Positions 34,194 to 43,203 of a DNA stretch of 64,000 nt are shown here, in pieces. The translations under genes and the position numbers were made by a program. The DNA is from an uncultured Collinsella sp. GTDB lineage: Bacteria; Actinomycetota; Coriobacteriia; Coriobacteriales; Coriobacteriaceae. The DNA lies in the NCBI GenBank assembly GCA_900754525.1, contig CAAEDE010000050.1, positions 1 to 64,000 of the forward strand. Reading direction: 5' to 3'. Position 1 is the stretch's first letter. Every line of letters begins with the position of its first letter. The notes beneath the pieces are model-generated. The model had not been told where the DNA came from, did no database searches, and saw nothing but the letters and a program-made list of their open reading frames with translations.

Positions 34194-36346
34194 TACGACC
34201 CACCGCCCAGAGCGCCAACCAGCGTGGCGACATCGACGGTGAGTGGGATGGAGCCGCCGCCGGGCAGAGGAATCTCCGCAAGCGTGAGCACCGTACCGCT
34301 AATGGTGCGTTCGACTTGATATTCCAATGCCTCGCAAAGCGCCTTGGGATCGGTCACGCCCAACGGAATACCTCGCAGCTTGTCTTGCGCTTGAGAGAAA
34401 CCAGCAATGTCAGACCCCGGACTCTTAATGACGTTGGCGGAATCGGTCAGCACTGGCTTTCGCAGGCGCAAGTCGCACGGCTCCAGACCCAACGCCGCCA
34501 CGGACGCCGAAACGGTATCGCCGAGCCACGATGCGATGGAGCCCAACGCGCCGCTGCCCCCTCCTAGGCCTTTAATCATCTCGTCCATAAGTTCGTCGGC
34601 CGAACCTTGGATATCACCGTATCCTACGAGCAGCCGTCCCCAAACATCCATGACGCCGTCGAGCACGCCGGCAACGCCGCCCGAGCGTTCCTTCAATGTC
34701 GAGAAAAATCGCGAAAGCACGTTGTTTTGCGCCGTCGCCTCATCGGGCGCCAACACCGCGGCAGAGATAGCACCGCGATCGCCAAGCCTGACTGCCGTGT
34801 TAAACGAAGAGTTGAGCTCATCGGGGCTCGAGATGGCACCCGAAACCGCAAAGGCGACCACGCCGTTGCGACCGGGCGGAGCGATACGCGGGCGCTCGCC
34901 CGAAAGCTCCTTGATGGCCTGGTCAAACGTATTGCCCGCACGATCGGCCTCGTCTTCGGTCTGACGCTCGAGCTCGAGCTCTTTGTTGCGGCATTCGACG
35001 TAGTCTTCCAGAGCCTCTTTGAACTTGTCAAAGTGGTACTCGAAGCCGTTTTCGATGAACGATGGCGGCATGAGGGCGCTTCCAAGCGTAACCACGCCGA
35101 AGCCGCACGCTTCGCATGTATCACGACCATCATAATCAGCAACAGATGCCAGCCCACTCGGAGTCCCTTTCTGATAGACGGGGCATTCGACTCCATAATG
35201 CAGGTATGTTCTGCCGTCGTTGTTGCTTACAGGCCATGCGGCATCGGTGTAAAGTTCGGTCGGCCGCACCTCGTTTGGGACACGCGGCAATAGTGGGATA
35301 TAGGCAGAAAACCGTTCGCCATCATCTTTTATGTATGCTCGATCGACCTCTTCAATCGCATAGGCATAGAACGCTTTTCGAGCGGCTGACTGCGCTTTCA
35401 TCTCGACGCTCGATCCCTGAGGTTTTTCATTCGCCAAGCGCTGTCGGTAATAGGTTTTCGCGCGATCGAGCGCTATTTGCGGCTCCCATGTGATGCTCGA
35501 CTTTTCATGACGGTTCTGGCTGTCAGATAGTTCTGCTAGTTTTTTCGCACGCTCCCACATACACGAGTACTTGCCAATCGAACTCTCGTCCGACCCGCCA
35601 CAATCCGCCAGCCAAGCGCGCTCTTTAGCCTTCGCCGTGTCCTCAGAAGCCTTCCGCAGCTCCTCGGCCGCACGCTCTAAATCATCTGAAGTGTCTTTAA
35701 TGGTATCGGTTGAGATCTCTGACCCTTTGAGCGCAGCGAAGTCCGACTCGGATGTCCTAGGCACGGCAAGCGCCGTACCGGTATAGGTCACACTATCGGT
35801 ATCCTGCGCCGACACCGCCTGCGTGGCACGCGCGGCGATCAGATACGGCAGAGCCGTCTCGATTTTCTGTAAGCCTTCCGATGCGCTTTTGGCAAACTTG
35901 TTGCGCGTTTTAATGATTTCAATCCCGGTGTCGACCATATTGCCGGCAACTGGTTCGGCACCTGGGATGAGGATGGCGACCAGGCCCGTCCCGATTGTGG
36001 CAAACCCCGCCAGCCCCAGACTCAAGATGCTCGCATCAACCACCGTGGCAGCCGTGTGATAGGACGACACTACGTTGGCACCCGCCAGCGCGCCGCTATC
36101 GGCCGCCACCTGGGTATCCCCGGCACGCGACATGCTCCATATCGCCGCGGTCGACGAAAACAACAACGTGAGCACCACTAGGATGACCACGGCAGAAGAA
36201 AGCGTGGTGTAGGCACCGTCTTCGATAAACAGGTCGATACCGGCGCGGCCCATAAAGCCGCCTCGCTTGCGATGGCAGCTCGGACGGCGCGTCAAAACGC
36301 ATCTAGACCAGAAACGCTTAATCCCATGCAGCAATCCACGAATCAT
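34193..36346 (-). CDS. TadG-like Flp pilus-associated protein (717 aa)
   Basis: A large protein with one N-terminal helix (TTLSSAVVILVVLTLLFSSTAAIWSMSRA) and the Tad/TadG-like follow-on GDTQVAADSGALAGANVV, then a long extracytoplasmic region rich in coiled coil (residues about 190-300), scattered cysteines (CGGSDESS, CPVYQKG, CEACGFG) and a C-terminal hydrophobic stretch. I chose ATG 36346 because ggagggag precedes it. The frame is open 34 codons upstream inside the preceding gene. The start overlaps the end of the TadE/F-like gene by 29 bp. Probably a tip or anchoring component. Confidence 0.8.
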   Translation of the reverse strand: MIRGLLHGIKRFWSRCVLTRRPSCHRKRGGFMGRAGIDLFIEDGAYTTLSSAVVILVVLTLLFSSTAAIWSMSRAGDTQVAADSGALAGANVVSSYHTAATVVDASILSLGLAGFATIGTGLVAILIPGAEPVAGNMVDTGIEIIKTRNKFAKSASEGLQKIETALPYLIAARATQAVSAQDTDSVTYTGTALAVPRTSESDFAALKGSEISTDTIKDTSDDLERAAEELRKASEDTAKAKERAWLADCGGSDESSIGKYSCMWERAKKLAELSDSQNRHEKSSITWEPQIALDRAKTYYRQRLANEKPQGSSVEMKAQSAARKAFYAYAIEEVDRAYIKDDGERFSAYIPLLPRVPNEVRPTELYTDAAWPVSNNDGRTYLHYGVECPVYQKGTPSGLASVADYDGRDTCEACGFGVVTLGSALMPPSFIENGFEYHFDKFKEALEDYVECRNKELELERQTEDEADRAGNTFDQAIKELSGERPRIAPPGRNGVVAFAVSGAISSPDELNSSFNTAVRLGDRGAISAAVLAPDEATAQNNVLSRFFSTLKERSGGVAGVLDGVMDVWGRLLVGYGDIQGSADELMDEMIKGLGGGSGALGSIASWLGDTVSASVAALGLEPCDLRLRKPVLTDSANVIKSPGSDIAGFSQAQDKLRGIPLGVTDPKALCEALEYQVERTISGTVLTLAEIPLPGGGSIPLTVDVATLVGALGGGS

Positions 36347-36854
36347 AATCTCCCTCCAGCCATTCGGGACGCGATTGATACGAGACATCGACCTTGAGCT
36401 CAACGTAGCCGCCCTCGGCGGTACCACCCATAGCCCGCGCAAACGCACCGATCACAGGCAACGGCTTGACCTCGCCGGAAACGGACACGGCCGAGACGCC
36501 ACCCGCACCGGCCCGGCCAAGCTCGATATCCCACGACAACGGCCCGCCGGCATGAAAGACCGAAACGTTGGGCACTGCGGCAAGCCGGCGGCGGGTGAAC
36601 TCCTTAAGATCGTCGTCCTCCGCCGTCGTCGTGGTCATGAGCCGCGCGGTCTCGGCGGCGGCAGACTCCATGACCGCGTGCGTATAAAGCAGACACACCG
36701 GTTGCAATGCGAGAAGGATGAGCGTCAGAAACGTCGGCAGCAAAAAAGCGGCCTCGACCGTAGACTGCGCCCGGTCCTCGCGCGCGATATCAATACAACG
36801 CGATGTCCTTAGCACCCGCAGCGGCGTCGATAACCGACGTCGAGGCAACGCCAT
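36318..36854 (-). CDS. TadE/TadF-like pseudopilin
   Basis: The region from residue 27 on reads RAQSTVEAAFLLPTFLTLILLALQ, a prepilin-like motif and helix, then a TadE-type extracytoplasmic domain (ETARLMTTTTAEDDDLKEFT; ELGRAGAGGVSAVSVSG). The true start is unsure: ATG 36854 overlaps the previous gene by 65 bp, and a GTG near 36818 is also possible. The frame is open much further upstream but antisense-like there. It is the second of three pseudopilin-type genes in the operon. Confidence 0.75.
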   Translation of the reverse strand: MALPRRRLSTPLRVLRTSRCIDIAREDRAQSTVEAAFLLPTFLTLILLALQPVCLLYTHAVMESAAAETARLMTTTTAEDDDLKEFTRRRLAAVPNVSVFHAGGPLSWDIELGRAGAGGVSAVSVSGEVKPLPVIGAFARAMGGTAEGGYVELKVDVSYQSRPEWLEGDYDSWIAAWD

Positions 36855-37008
36855 GGGATGCCGCCCGCTCAACCAGCGCCGCCAAGCGTCCATCGGTGCC
36901 AGCACGCCAAAGTCCCACAATCGCCAGCACGATCGATAACAGCGCCACCGTGACGATGGCGTATTCCACAGTCGCTTGGGCAAACTCTTCACGCAGAACG
37001 CCATGCAT
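36790..37008 (-). CDS. Small Flp/TadE-type pilin-like protein (72 aa)
   Basis: MHGVLREEFAQATVEYAIVT followed by a hydrophobic helix (VALLSIVLAIVGLWRAG) and a short tail. The AQATVEY motif parallels that of the major Flp-like protein in the same operon, with the prepilin Glu followed by Tyr. Its small size suggests a second pilin or minor pilin. It starts 1 bp after the upstream gene's stop. Confidence 0.78.
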   Translation of the reverse strand: MHGVLREEFAQATVEYAIVTVALLSIVLAIVGLWRAGTDGRLAALVERAASHGVASTSVIDAAAGAKDIALY

Positions 37009-37009
37009 T

Positions 37010-37573
37010 TCACGATCCCTCCTTTGAGCTTATTGTTTGCGGGACCAGGCGCACGGCGCGCAGACGACACGAAGCATCGCCAGCATCCGCGGCAACCGTC
37101 ACCATATCGACCCAGCCGCGCCCATCGCGCACGATGGCGCCCCATACGTTGCCCTTAATATCGAGATAGCCGCTCAGGGCAAGCTGGGCCGTTGGCACCT
37201 CGCGATAGGCGCGTAACATATCCGCCGCTGCCTCGGTCATCGGTCGGTCCTCGGACCATGCAAGCCGGACCGCAATCGCGTTGTCCTCAGGCGAATCCGT
37301 CGCAGTGCCAGACCGCTTGTCGAGCGTCCGCAGAAAAGTTTGCGCCGTGACAGCGACATCCGAATCGTCCGCATCTCGCATCTCATCTTTTTGAGACGCC
37401 ACCGCCGAATCTGAGCCCGAATCGAAGGCGGCCCCAGGACGCTGCTGCCGCGCGGCGTTAAGCCCCCAAAGCACCGCCGCTATCGCCACGGTCAGGCAAG
37501 CAAACACCAGCAGCACCCCGATGGGGCGCTCGCCCTCTACAGGCTGTTGATGCCCTCGCTGATAGCGTTCCAT
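37010..37573 (-). CDS. Tad operon membrane protein of unknown function (187 aa)
   Basis: One helix near the N-terminus (PIGVLLVFACLTVAIAAVLWG, about 17-37) and an extracytoplasmic domain of about 150 residues with no motif that I recognise (YLDIKGNVWGAIVRDGRGWV). Its start overlaps the flp gene by 37 bp. Conserved position between flp and the small pilin suggests a pilus-assembly role; the family is not identified. Confidence 0.7.
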   Translation of the reverse strand: MERYQRGHQQPVEGERPIGVLLVFACLTVAIAAVLWGLNAARQQRPGAAFDSGSDSAVASQKDEMRDADDSDVAVTAQTFLRTLDKRSGTATDSPEDNAIAVRLAWSEDRPMTEAAADMLRAYREVPTAQLALSGYLDIKGNVWGAIVRDGRGWVDMVTVAADAGDASCRLRAVRLVPQTISSKEGS

Positions 37574-37770
37574 AGATCTTGGACCTTGCCTTTAAATGCA
37601 ACGATGGCAATAATCGCGATCACCACAAGCACACCCACCAAAATGGCGTATTCGGTGGTGCCCTGCGCACTCTCCTCCTGCAGTAGCTCCCCGGCATGCT
37701 GGCGAGCGCGAATTGACTGGCAAACAGCCCAGCTCCAGACCTTGCCAGCAACGTCAGTCATCGTGTTCAT
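37537..37770 (-). CDS. Flp-type major pilin (77 aa)
   Basis: A small pilin: a hydrophilic 37-residue leader, then SAQGTTEYAILVGVLVVIAI and a short tail ending NAISEGINSL. The Thr-Glu-Tyr before the helix is the Flp/Tad prepilin signature, and the mature protein would be about 40 residues. It lies 10 bp after tadC. No prepilin peptidase gene is in the window, so processing must be encoded elsewhere. Confidence 0.85.
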   Translation of the reverse strand: MNTMTDVAGKVWSWAVCQSIRARQHAGELLQEESAQGTTEYAILVGVLVVIAIIAIVAFKGKVQDLWNAISEGINSL

Positions 37771-37780
37771 GTATTCCTCC

Positions 37781-38422
37781 CTACATCATCCCGCCTGCTC
37801 CCAACAGCGGGCCCAATATGGACAGAAGCAACGCCGGCAAGATGAGTGTGCCGGTGGGAATCAGCAGCTTGATGGGCGCACGCTCGATCTCGCGCTCGAC
37901 CGCGGCGCGATGAGCCGCACGGATCTCGCGACTTTGAGCGGCCAGTGTCTCGGCAAGTGGGGCACCCAGGGCGAGCGCCTGTCCCACCGTGATGGCAAAG
38001 GTCTCGAGCGCTCGCACGTCCAGGTCGCGCGCGGCGGCCAACAACTCGTCCTCACGCGTGCCCACGCCCACCTGCCACGCCATGCAGGCCCGCTCAAGTC
38101 GAAGAGCCAGCACTGACCGGCGGTTGGCGCAGAAAATCTCAAGCGCCGCATCAAACGAAAGACCGGCCGAAAGACCCAAGCGCACAACATCGATCATCTC
38201 GGACACTTCGCCGAGCGACACTCGCGCCGGGCCGCCCGCTCCAACCGCGCCCTTCATTCGCGCGGTCAGAGCATCGACCACCGAGCGACCCGCGGCAGCG
38301 ACCAGCACCGCCTCGCGCTTGCAGGCCTCTGCGATCTTGCGTGCATCCGCCCGATCCAAACCCGTCGCGACAAATACACTCAGAGCGCACAGGCAAGCCG
38401 CAACTGCAACCGGGGCGCTCAT
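37781..38422 (-). CDS. tadC: TadC-like inner-membrane platform protein
   Basis: Type II secretion F-domain protein, 214 aa, with the F-domain signature near GLSAGLSFDAALEIF and C-terminal helices (LIPTGTLILPALLLSILGPL). ATG 38422 overlaps the tadB stop as ATGA. A longer frame upstream is unlikely. It pairs with TadB to form the platform on which the TadA ATPase acts. The order tadA-tadB-tadC is canonical. Confidence 0.87.
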   Translation of the reverse strand: MSAPVAVAACLCALSVFVATGLDRADARKIAEACKREAVLVAAAGRSVVDALTARMKGAVGAGGPARVSLGEVSEMIDVVRLGLSAGLSFDAALEIFCANRRSVLALRLERACMAWQVGVGTREDELLAAARDLDVRALETFAITVGQALALGAPLAETLAAQSREIRAAHRAAVEREIERAPIKLLIPTGTLILPALLLSILGPLLGAGGMM

Positions 38423-39345
38423 AGCTCCACCCGCATAATGCGCCTGATAACCACCAGGGCAACGGCGTTGAGGGCAAGACCCAGCACCACAGCGCCCGCG
38501 CCGGCAGGCGTCGCAAGACCGCGACGAAAATCTGCCGAAAGCAGCGCCAACACCGCGCACATGCCCGTCGGCATCGCCGCGACCATATGCGCAGACATGC
38601 GGGCCTGCGACGTCTTAACATCTAGGCGGCGCTTGAGCTCAATGCGCTCCCCCACCATGCTCGACGCCTCGGACAGTAAGTCGGCAAGCGGAGCGCCGGT
38701 GCGCTGTGACACCTTAAGCGCCAAGGTCACAAGCGAAAGACCGGGGGCGTCGATGCGCACGAGCAAGTCATCGAGCGCGTCGGTCGCCGAGATGCCGCAA
38801 TCGATCGCCGCCGCCACCCGCAAAAACTCGGTATGCACCGGTTCTTGCGCATGAGCGCCCACAAAGCGCATGCCCTGGGCCAGCGAATGTCCCGAGGCAA
38901 GCGACATGGAAAGTGCGGTAAACGCCTCGGGCATGGCCTCTTCTGCATCGTGTTGCTCGCGCCGGCTCTCAAAGCCATCCCGAGCGGCGCCAACGGCAAA
39001 CGGAGCAACAAGTCCCAAGGCAAATCCGAGGGGCGATAACGACACCATCGTTAGCAAAACGCAGCAGACACCGCTCGATAGCAGCAGAAACGCCAAACGC
39101 CCCGAAGCATCCTCGATCGCGAGGCCAAGGCGACGCGCCGGAGCCAGCGATGCCCACGAACGGGCGATCTTTTTCAGCGGATCGTTTTCCACCAGCTCAC
39201 GCGGCAGCTTCTCTGCCACCGTCTCGAGCGCCTGACGCGCCAGCTCCGCCGGCGGTACCTGCGGCACACGAGGTTCCGCCCCGCACGCCGTCGCAACAGA
39301 AAACCCTGCCAAACCCCCTACGACGAGGGGCACAGCGACCTCCAT
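38419..39345 (-). CDS. tadB: TadB-like inner-membrane platform protein
   Basis: Type II secretion F-domain protein, 308 aa. An N-terminal helix, a central pair (LAFLLLSSGVCCVLLTMVSL; LGFALGLVAPFAVGA), the F-domain motif HSLAQGMRFVGAHAQEPVHT and ISATDALDDLLVRI, and C-terminal helices. Its start overlaps the end of tadA by 28 bp with gaggaggt upstream. It forms the membrane platform with TadC. Confidence 0.87.
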   Translation of the reverse strand: MEVAVPLVVGGLAGFSVATACGAEPRVPQVPPAELARQALETVAEKLPRELVENDPLKKIARSWASLAPARRLGLAIEDASGRLAFLLLSSGVCCVLLTMVSLSPLGFALGLVAPFAVGAARDGFESRREQHDAEEAMPEAFTALSMSLASGHSLAQGMRFVGAHAQEPVHTEFLRVAAAIDCGISATDALDDLLVRIDAPGLSLVTLALKVSQRTGAPLADLLSEASSMVGERIELKRRLDVKTSQARMSAHMVAAMPTGMCAVLALLSADFRRGLATPAGAGAVVLGLALNAVALVVIRRIMRVEL

Positions 39346-40646
39346 TCGTCCACCTCCTCTTGTGTGAGCGTCCCCGACCGCAGGCCTTCTGCGATAAACG
39401 GCGGCTCGCGGTCAAGCTTCCAGGTGCGCTCGGCGGCATCGAAAGTCACATAGCGCTCGAGCTCTACGCCGCCCGACGCGGCGCGACGCACCCCCGAATA
39501 CGAGGAGACGAAACGCCTGCCATCGGCGTGGCGCTCGGACATCACGATGCCGTCGAGCGCCATGGCAATCTGCTCCTCGATGAGCTCGCTCGGCAGATCG
39601 ATGCCATAACGTGCAAGCAACGTCAGACGCACCACGGTCTCCTGTTCTGAGCCCGCATGAAGTGTGGTGAGCGACCCGTCGTGGCCCGTGTTCATGGCCT
39701 GCAACATGTCGCAGCACTCAGCACCGCGCACCTCGCCCACCACGATGCGGTCGGGGCGCATGCGCAGGGCATTGGTCACCAGGTCGCGGATCGTCACCGC
39801 GCCCTCGCCCTCAATTGAAGCCTCGCGCGCCTCTAGGCGCACCACGTGCGGATGATGCGCAAACTTGAGCTCAGCAGAGTCCTCGATCGTCACGATGCGC
39901 TCGCCGGTGGAGATCTCGCATGACAACGCGTTGAGCAGGGTGGTCTTACCAGATCCCGTGCCTCCCGCAACCGCCAGGTCCTGTCGCAGCGACACCGCGC
40001 ACGACAGCAGCTGCGCATACCAAAGCGGCAGCGACCCCAGCCCCACAAGCTCGTCCAGCGAGCAGATACGGTCCGAGAACTTTCGGATGGTGAGAATCGG
40101 TCCGTCAATCGCCACAGGCGGAATCACCGCGTTGACGCGATAGCCCGTTTTGAGGCGGGCGTTGACGATGGGGCTGCGCTCGTCGATACGGCGGCCAAGT
40201 GGCGAGATGATGCGGTCGATAAGCACCCGGATCTGCTCATCATCCTCAAACGCATGCTCGATGGGGTACAAGACGCCGCCGCGTTCAAAGAAAGCCGAGC
40301 GGCAGCCGTTGATCATGATCTCGGTAACGGTGTCGTCCTCGATGAGCGGCTGCAACGGCCCCAAGCCCACCACGTCATCCAAAATCTCGTCGATGATAGT
40401 CTCGCGCTCGGGCGTCGCGAGATCGGTCGGCTCCTCAACATTGAGCGCCGCCTCCACCGCGGGACGCAATTCCGAGCGGGCAAGTGCCGGGTCGATATAG
40501 GCGCTGATACGCGCCACTTCGTCGTAACCCATGCGGTCCATCACGGCGCGCTTGGTGCGTCGTTTCACCGCGCGGCGGCGCCCCGCATCTACAGGCGCTG
40601 CCGCCGCTGCAGCGCCGGCAGCCTTAATCCTCGTTTGCAGGCTCAT
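39318..40646 (-). CDS. tadA: TadA/CpaF secretion ATPase
   Basis: Hexameric ATPase powering Flp pilus assembly, 442 aa. Walker A is [16 protein letters not shown], the Asp box reads [12 protein letters not shown], Walker B is [18 protein letters not shown] and the His box is [13 protein letters not shown]. The N-terminus is Ala-rich and basic. The start overlaps the tadZ stop as ATGA, showing coupling. Gram-positive Tad loci use this ATPase without the outer-membrane secretin, which is absent here. Confidence 0.93.
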   Translation of the reverse strand: MSLQTRIKAAGAAAAAAPVDAGRRRAVKRRTKRAVMDRMGYDEVARISAYIDPALARSELRPAVEAALNVEEPTDLATPERETIIDEILDDVVGLGPLQPLIEDDTVTEIMINGCRSAFFERGGVLYPIEHAFEDDEQIRVLIDRIISPLGRRIDERSPIVNARLKTGYRVNAVIPPVAIDGPILTIRKFSDRICSLDELVGLGSLPLWYAQLLSCAVSLRQDLAVAGGTGSGKTTLLNALSCEISTGERIVTIEDSAELKFAHHPHVVRLEAREASIEGEGAVTIRDLVTNALRMRPDRIVVGEVRGAECCDMLQAMNTGHDGSLTTLHAGSEQETVVRLTLLARYGIDLPSELIEEQIAMALDGIVMSERHADGRRFVSSYSGVRRAASGGVELERYVTFDAAERTWKLDREPPFIAEGLRSGTLTQEEVDEWRSLCPSS

Positions 40647-42295
40647 CGCTGATCACCCTCGCGCGACCAGGGAAGGCGGATACGCGGGCGTTCGGTGCGC
40701 ATTGCACGGTCGGTGACCATATCGCCCCAAGGGCCGACGGCGCACCCCAGTTCCACGAGCATCTCGCGCGTGGCCTCGCGCACGCTGGTCGCAAAAGCGC
40801 TGGTCTGCCCCACTGCCTCGTCAGCGCGCCCAAACGCCATGAGCGCGGCGAGATCCTGCCCGCCATCGGCGATACGAATCTTGGAGCTCAACGCACAGGC
40901 AATCTCAAAGCGCATGGCAACATCCTCGTCTGCCCCGCGCGCACCGAACCGGTTGAACACGGCGCTCATGCGCGTGCGCGGCACACCTACTCGACTTGCC
41001 AGTTCAATGACGCGCGACGCCGATGTCGCGGACGACACCGCCGCATCGCCAACGACCAGGCAACGGTCGCTCGCCGCCACCGCAGCCGCCACGGCGTCGC
41101 CCCAAAAGACCGAGGTATCGATAAAGACCACGTCGGATTCGCGACGCAGGACATCAAGCAGTAGCTCCACCGGACGTGCCATGAGCTCGGCTTGCTCGGG
41201 CGCCGCGACGGGACCCCAGAGCGTAACGCCCGGCGCCACGCGCATCGATGCGGCTACGATATCCGGCTCGGTGAGCGCGCCCGCCGCCGACGGCTCGATA
41301 AGTGCCGCCATATCGCGCGGAGCATCGACGCCTAACAAGTCGTAAAGGTTTCCAAACATCAGGTCCAGGTCGAGCACGGCGGCACGCAAGCCCAACAGCG
41401 ACGATGTGTGTGCCATGGTGGCAACGATCGTCGACTTGCCGCAACCGCCCGAACCCGAAATGGCGCAGATGACCGGAGCTCGATGCGGCGAAGCGGCAGC
41501 GTCTGCCGGCGGCATCGGAGGCGGCGGAGCGGGCGGCGGTGACAGCGTCCCCGTCTCCTCCGCCGCAACCACACGCTGCGTCCAAGCCGGCATGGCAGCT
41601 TGTTCGGTCTGCGAGGCAGGCTCGTTCTGTGCAATCTGCTCATGCTGCATCAGCGACAACTCGCCGCACCCGGCAAAGCCCTCAACTTCGTCGAGTTCAT
41701 CCACCAGATTCACGCCGTGCACGTATCCCATATCTACAGCCGGGGAATCGCCAGCATGCTGCGCCGGCCCTCCAGCGTCATCGTATACAAGGGGGTTCCG
41801 GGGGCGCCGACCATGCTCGGCTTCCGCTTTTCCATAATCATCAACACGCAGGCCTCTTGTAGCGCGAGGCGCCCCGGGTTCCCTATCAACAAAAGCATCG
41901 GGCTCAATCGTCATGCGCCGATCGGAATCAACCGCTCCCTCGCCCGCGCACCCGTTGCCGCATATACTGTGCGCAGCGATGACCTCGGTCGCCCCTGCGC
42001 GAAACAGCCCCTCGATATCCGACGGATCGAGTGCTTCTATCAACACGACCACGCGACTCACGCGGCCTTCGGCCGTCAGGCGCGCAACAGTCTTGCGCAC
42101 ATCTTCGGTATCAAACAGAGACGCCGCGATGATGGCAGCCCCGCGGCGCGACGGAAACGCCCGCGCCATGGAAATCAGCCCGTCCAGGTCACCCACGCGA
42201 AGCACCTGTGCACCCGCATCACGGCCCTCGACTTCCCGCTGCAACAGCCCGTAATCGCCGCACGCGCAGCACGCAAGCCAGATCGCCTTCATCAC
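40643..42295 (-). CDS. TadZ/CpaE-like pilus localisation ATPase
   Basis: ParA/MinD-like protein that places the pilus machine, 550 aa. An N-terminal receiver-like domain (residues 1-110) and a Pro-rich linker (SPPPAPPPPMPPADAA, near 265) precede the P-loop ATPase: GSGGCGKSTIVATMAHT, the ALDLDLMFGNLYDLLG type switch (AAVLDLDLMFG) and VVFIDTSVFWG. The Walker A is the deviant form. Start GTG 42295 or ATG 42292 overlaps the cpaB stop. Confidence 0.87.
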   Translation of the reverse strand: MMKAIWLACCACGDYGLLQREVEGRDAGAQVLRVGDLDGLISMARAFPSRRGAAIIAASLFDTEDVRKTVARLTAEGRVSRVVVLIEALDPSDIEGLFRAGATEVIAAHSICGNGCAGEGAVDSDRRMTIEPDAFVDREPGAPRATRGLRVDDYGKAEAEHGRRPRNPLVYDDAGGPAQHAGDSPAVDMGYVHGVNLVDELDEVEGFAGCGELSLMQHEQIAQNEPASQTEQAAMPAWTQRVVAAEETGTLSPPPAPPPPMPPADAAASPHRAPVICAISGSGGCGKSTIVATMAHTSSLLGLRAAVLDLDLMFGNLYDLLGVDAPRDMAALIEPSAAGALTEPDIVAASMRVAPGVTLWGPVAAPEQAELMARPVELLLDVLRRESDVVFIDTSVFWGDAVAAAVAASDRCLVVGDAAVSSATSASRVIELASRVGVPRTRMSAVFNRFGARGADEDVAMRFEIACALSSKIRIADGGQDLAALMAFGRADEAVGQTSAFATSVREATREMLVELGCAVGPWGDMVTDRAMRTERPRIRLPWSREGDQR

Positions 42296-42951
42296 TCGTC
42301 GCCTCCGCTCTTTTTGCCGCGCGCCGTGGCGGGAATCGTCAAGCTGACCGTTCCCTTGCCCGAAGCTCCCAGCAGTTCCTTGACGTCTTCGGGGTCAGCC
42401 GCCAGCGTCACCCATTCGATCTTGCCCTCGCGCGTGGCACCGGAATCCTCACTGGTATCGATTACGTACGCGCCGCACAGCCGATCGGTTACGCCGTCTT
42501 TTTGCACATACACATCCACGTAGCTGCCCACGCCCGTGGCGCCGCCGACCGAGTGCTCGGCATCGACCGCCACCGAAACGGCGACCTTGCCCTTAGGCAC
42601 CTCGAGCTTGTGGCTCTCGGCCTTGGTGTAGACATTGCAGATCGCGGCGTTTTTGGGAATACGCGAAGTCGTCACGTCGCCGCGCACCTGGCGCAGCTCG
42701 GTCACCGCGTCACGCGGCAGCAGGCTTGTCAGCCATTCCTGGGTTATGACATTGGTCTCATCGAGGGTCTCGCCCACATCGATATCGCGCGCCGCGACGC
42801 ATACCTCGACGCGATCGCCACCGTACTTGGCCAAGGTCTCAGCCTGGACTTGTTCGGCTTGCGAGCGGATCGACGAGCCGTAAACCATGCAGAGCAGAGC
42901 AGCGAGCACGCCCGCGACCAGACTGATGGCGATGCGCTTGCTCTTGTTCAC
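42292..42951 (-). CDS. cpaB: CpaB/RcpC-type pilus assembly protein (SAF domain)
   Basis: 219-aa protein with an N-terminal membrane helix (IAISLVAGVLAALLCMVYGS) and a SAF domain (VEVCVAARDIDVGETLDETN; VTQEWLTSLLPRDAVTEL; VAVSVAVDAEHSVGGATGVG). I chose GTG 42951 with agaggag upstream; a longer reading frame lacks support. It is the first gene of the pilus operon, as is common, and follows a promoter with repeats that look like operator sites (43026-43112). Confidence 0.85.
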   Translation of the reverse strand: MNKSKRIAISLVAGVLAALLCMVYGSSIRSQAEQVQAETLAKYGGDRVEVCVAARDIDVGETLDETNVITQEWLTSLLPRDAVTELRQVRGDVTTSRIPKNAAICNVYTKAESHKLEVPKGKVAVSVAVDAEHSVGGATGVGSYVDVYVQKDGVTDRLCGAYVIDTSEDSGATREGKIEWVTLAADPEDVKELLGASGKGTVSLTIPATARGKKSGGDE

Positions 42952-43025
42952 GGCCGCTCCTCTCATGGCGGTGCCGGGCAAATGCCCGTACCACCATTGT
43001 CTGGGCGACCAGGACGCAAAGCGGC

Positions 43026-43112
43026 GTAATCGCAATCTTGGTTTTACGTGTCAAACCAATTGCTGACCAAAAGCTGACCAGCCCGTCAAGCTCGTGGCAA
43101 GGTTTTGGTCAG
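43026..43112 (-). promoter_or_regulatory. Candidate promoter and operator of the Tad operon
   Basis: On the minus strand a -35 TTGACA (43049-43054) and -10 GATTAC (43026-43031) with 17-bp spacing precede cpaB. Just upstream are direct repeats GGTCAGC-N4-GGTCAGC (43063-43079) and, 40 bp away, an inverted copy giving perfect 10-bp arms ctgaccaaaa (43063-43072) and ttttggtcag (43103-43112). This looks like a regulator-binding array next to the promoter. Confidence 0.55.
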
Positions 43113-43157
43113 AACGTCGGCAAAACGCATATTTCGAGGCGCTTTGGCAGCAAAAAA

Positions 43158-43185
43158 GCCGCCTCCCAAGCAGTTGGGAGACGGC
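43158..43185 (-). terminator. Terminator of rsgA
   Basis: Arms gccgcctcccaa and ttgggagacggc (one mismatch) with a tetraloop gcag, followed on the minus strand by a TTTTTT run. It lies 18 bp after the rsgA stop. Confidence 0.85.
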
Positions 43186-43203
43186 CGTCATAGGAAAAGT
43201 CAA

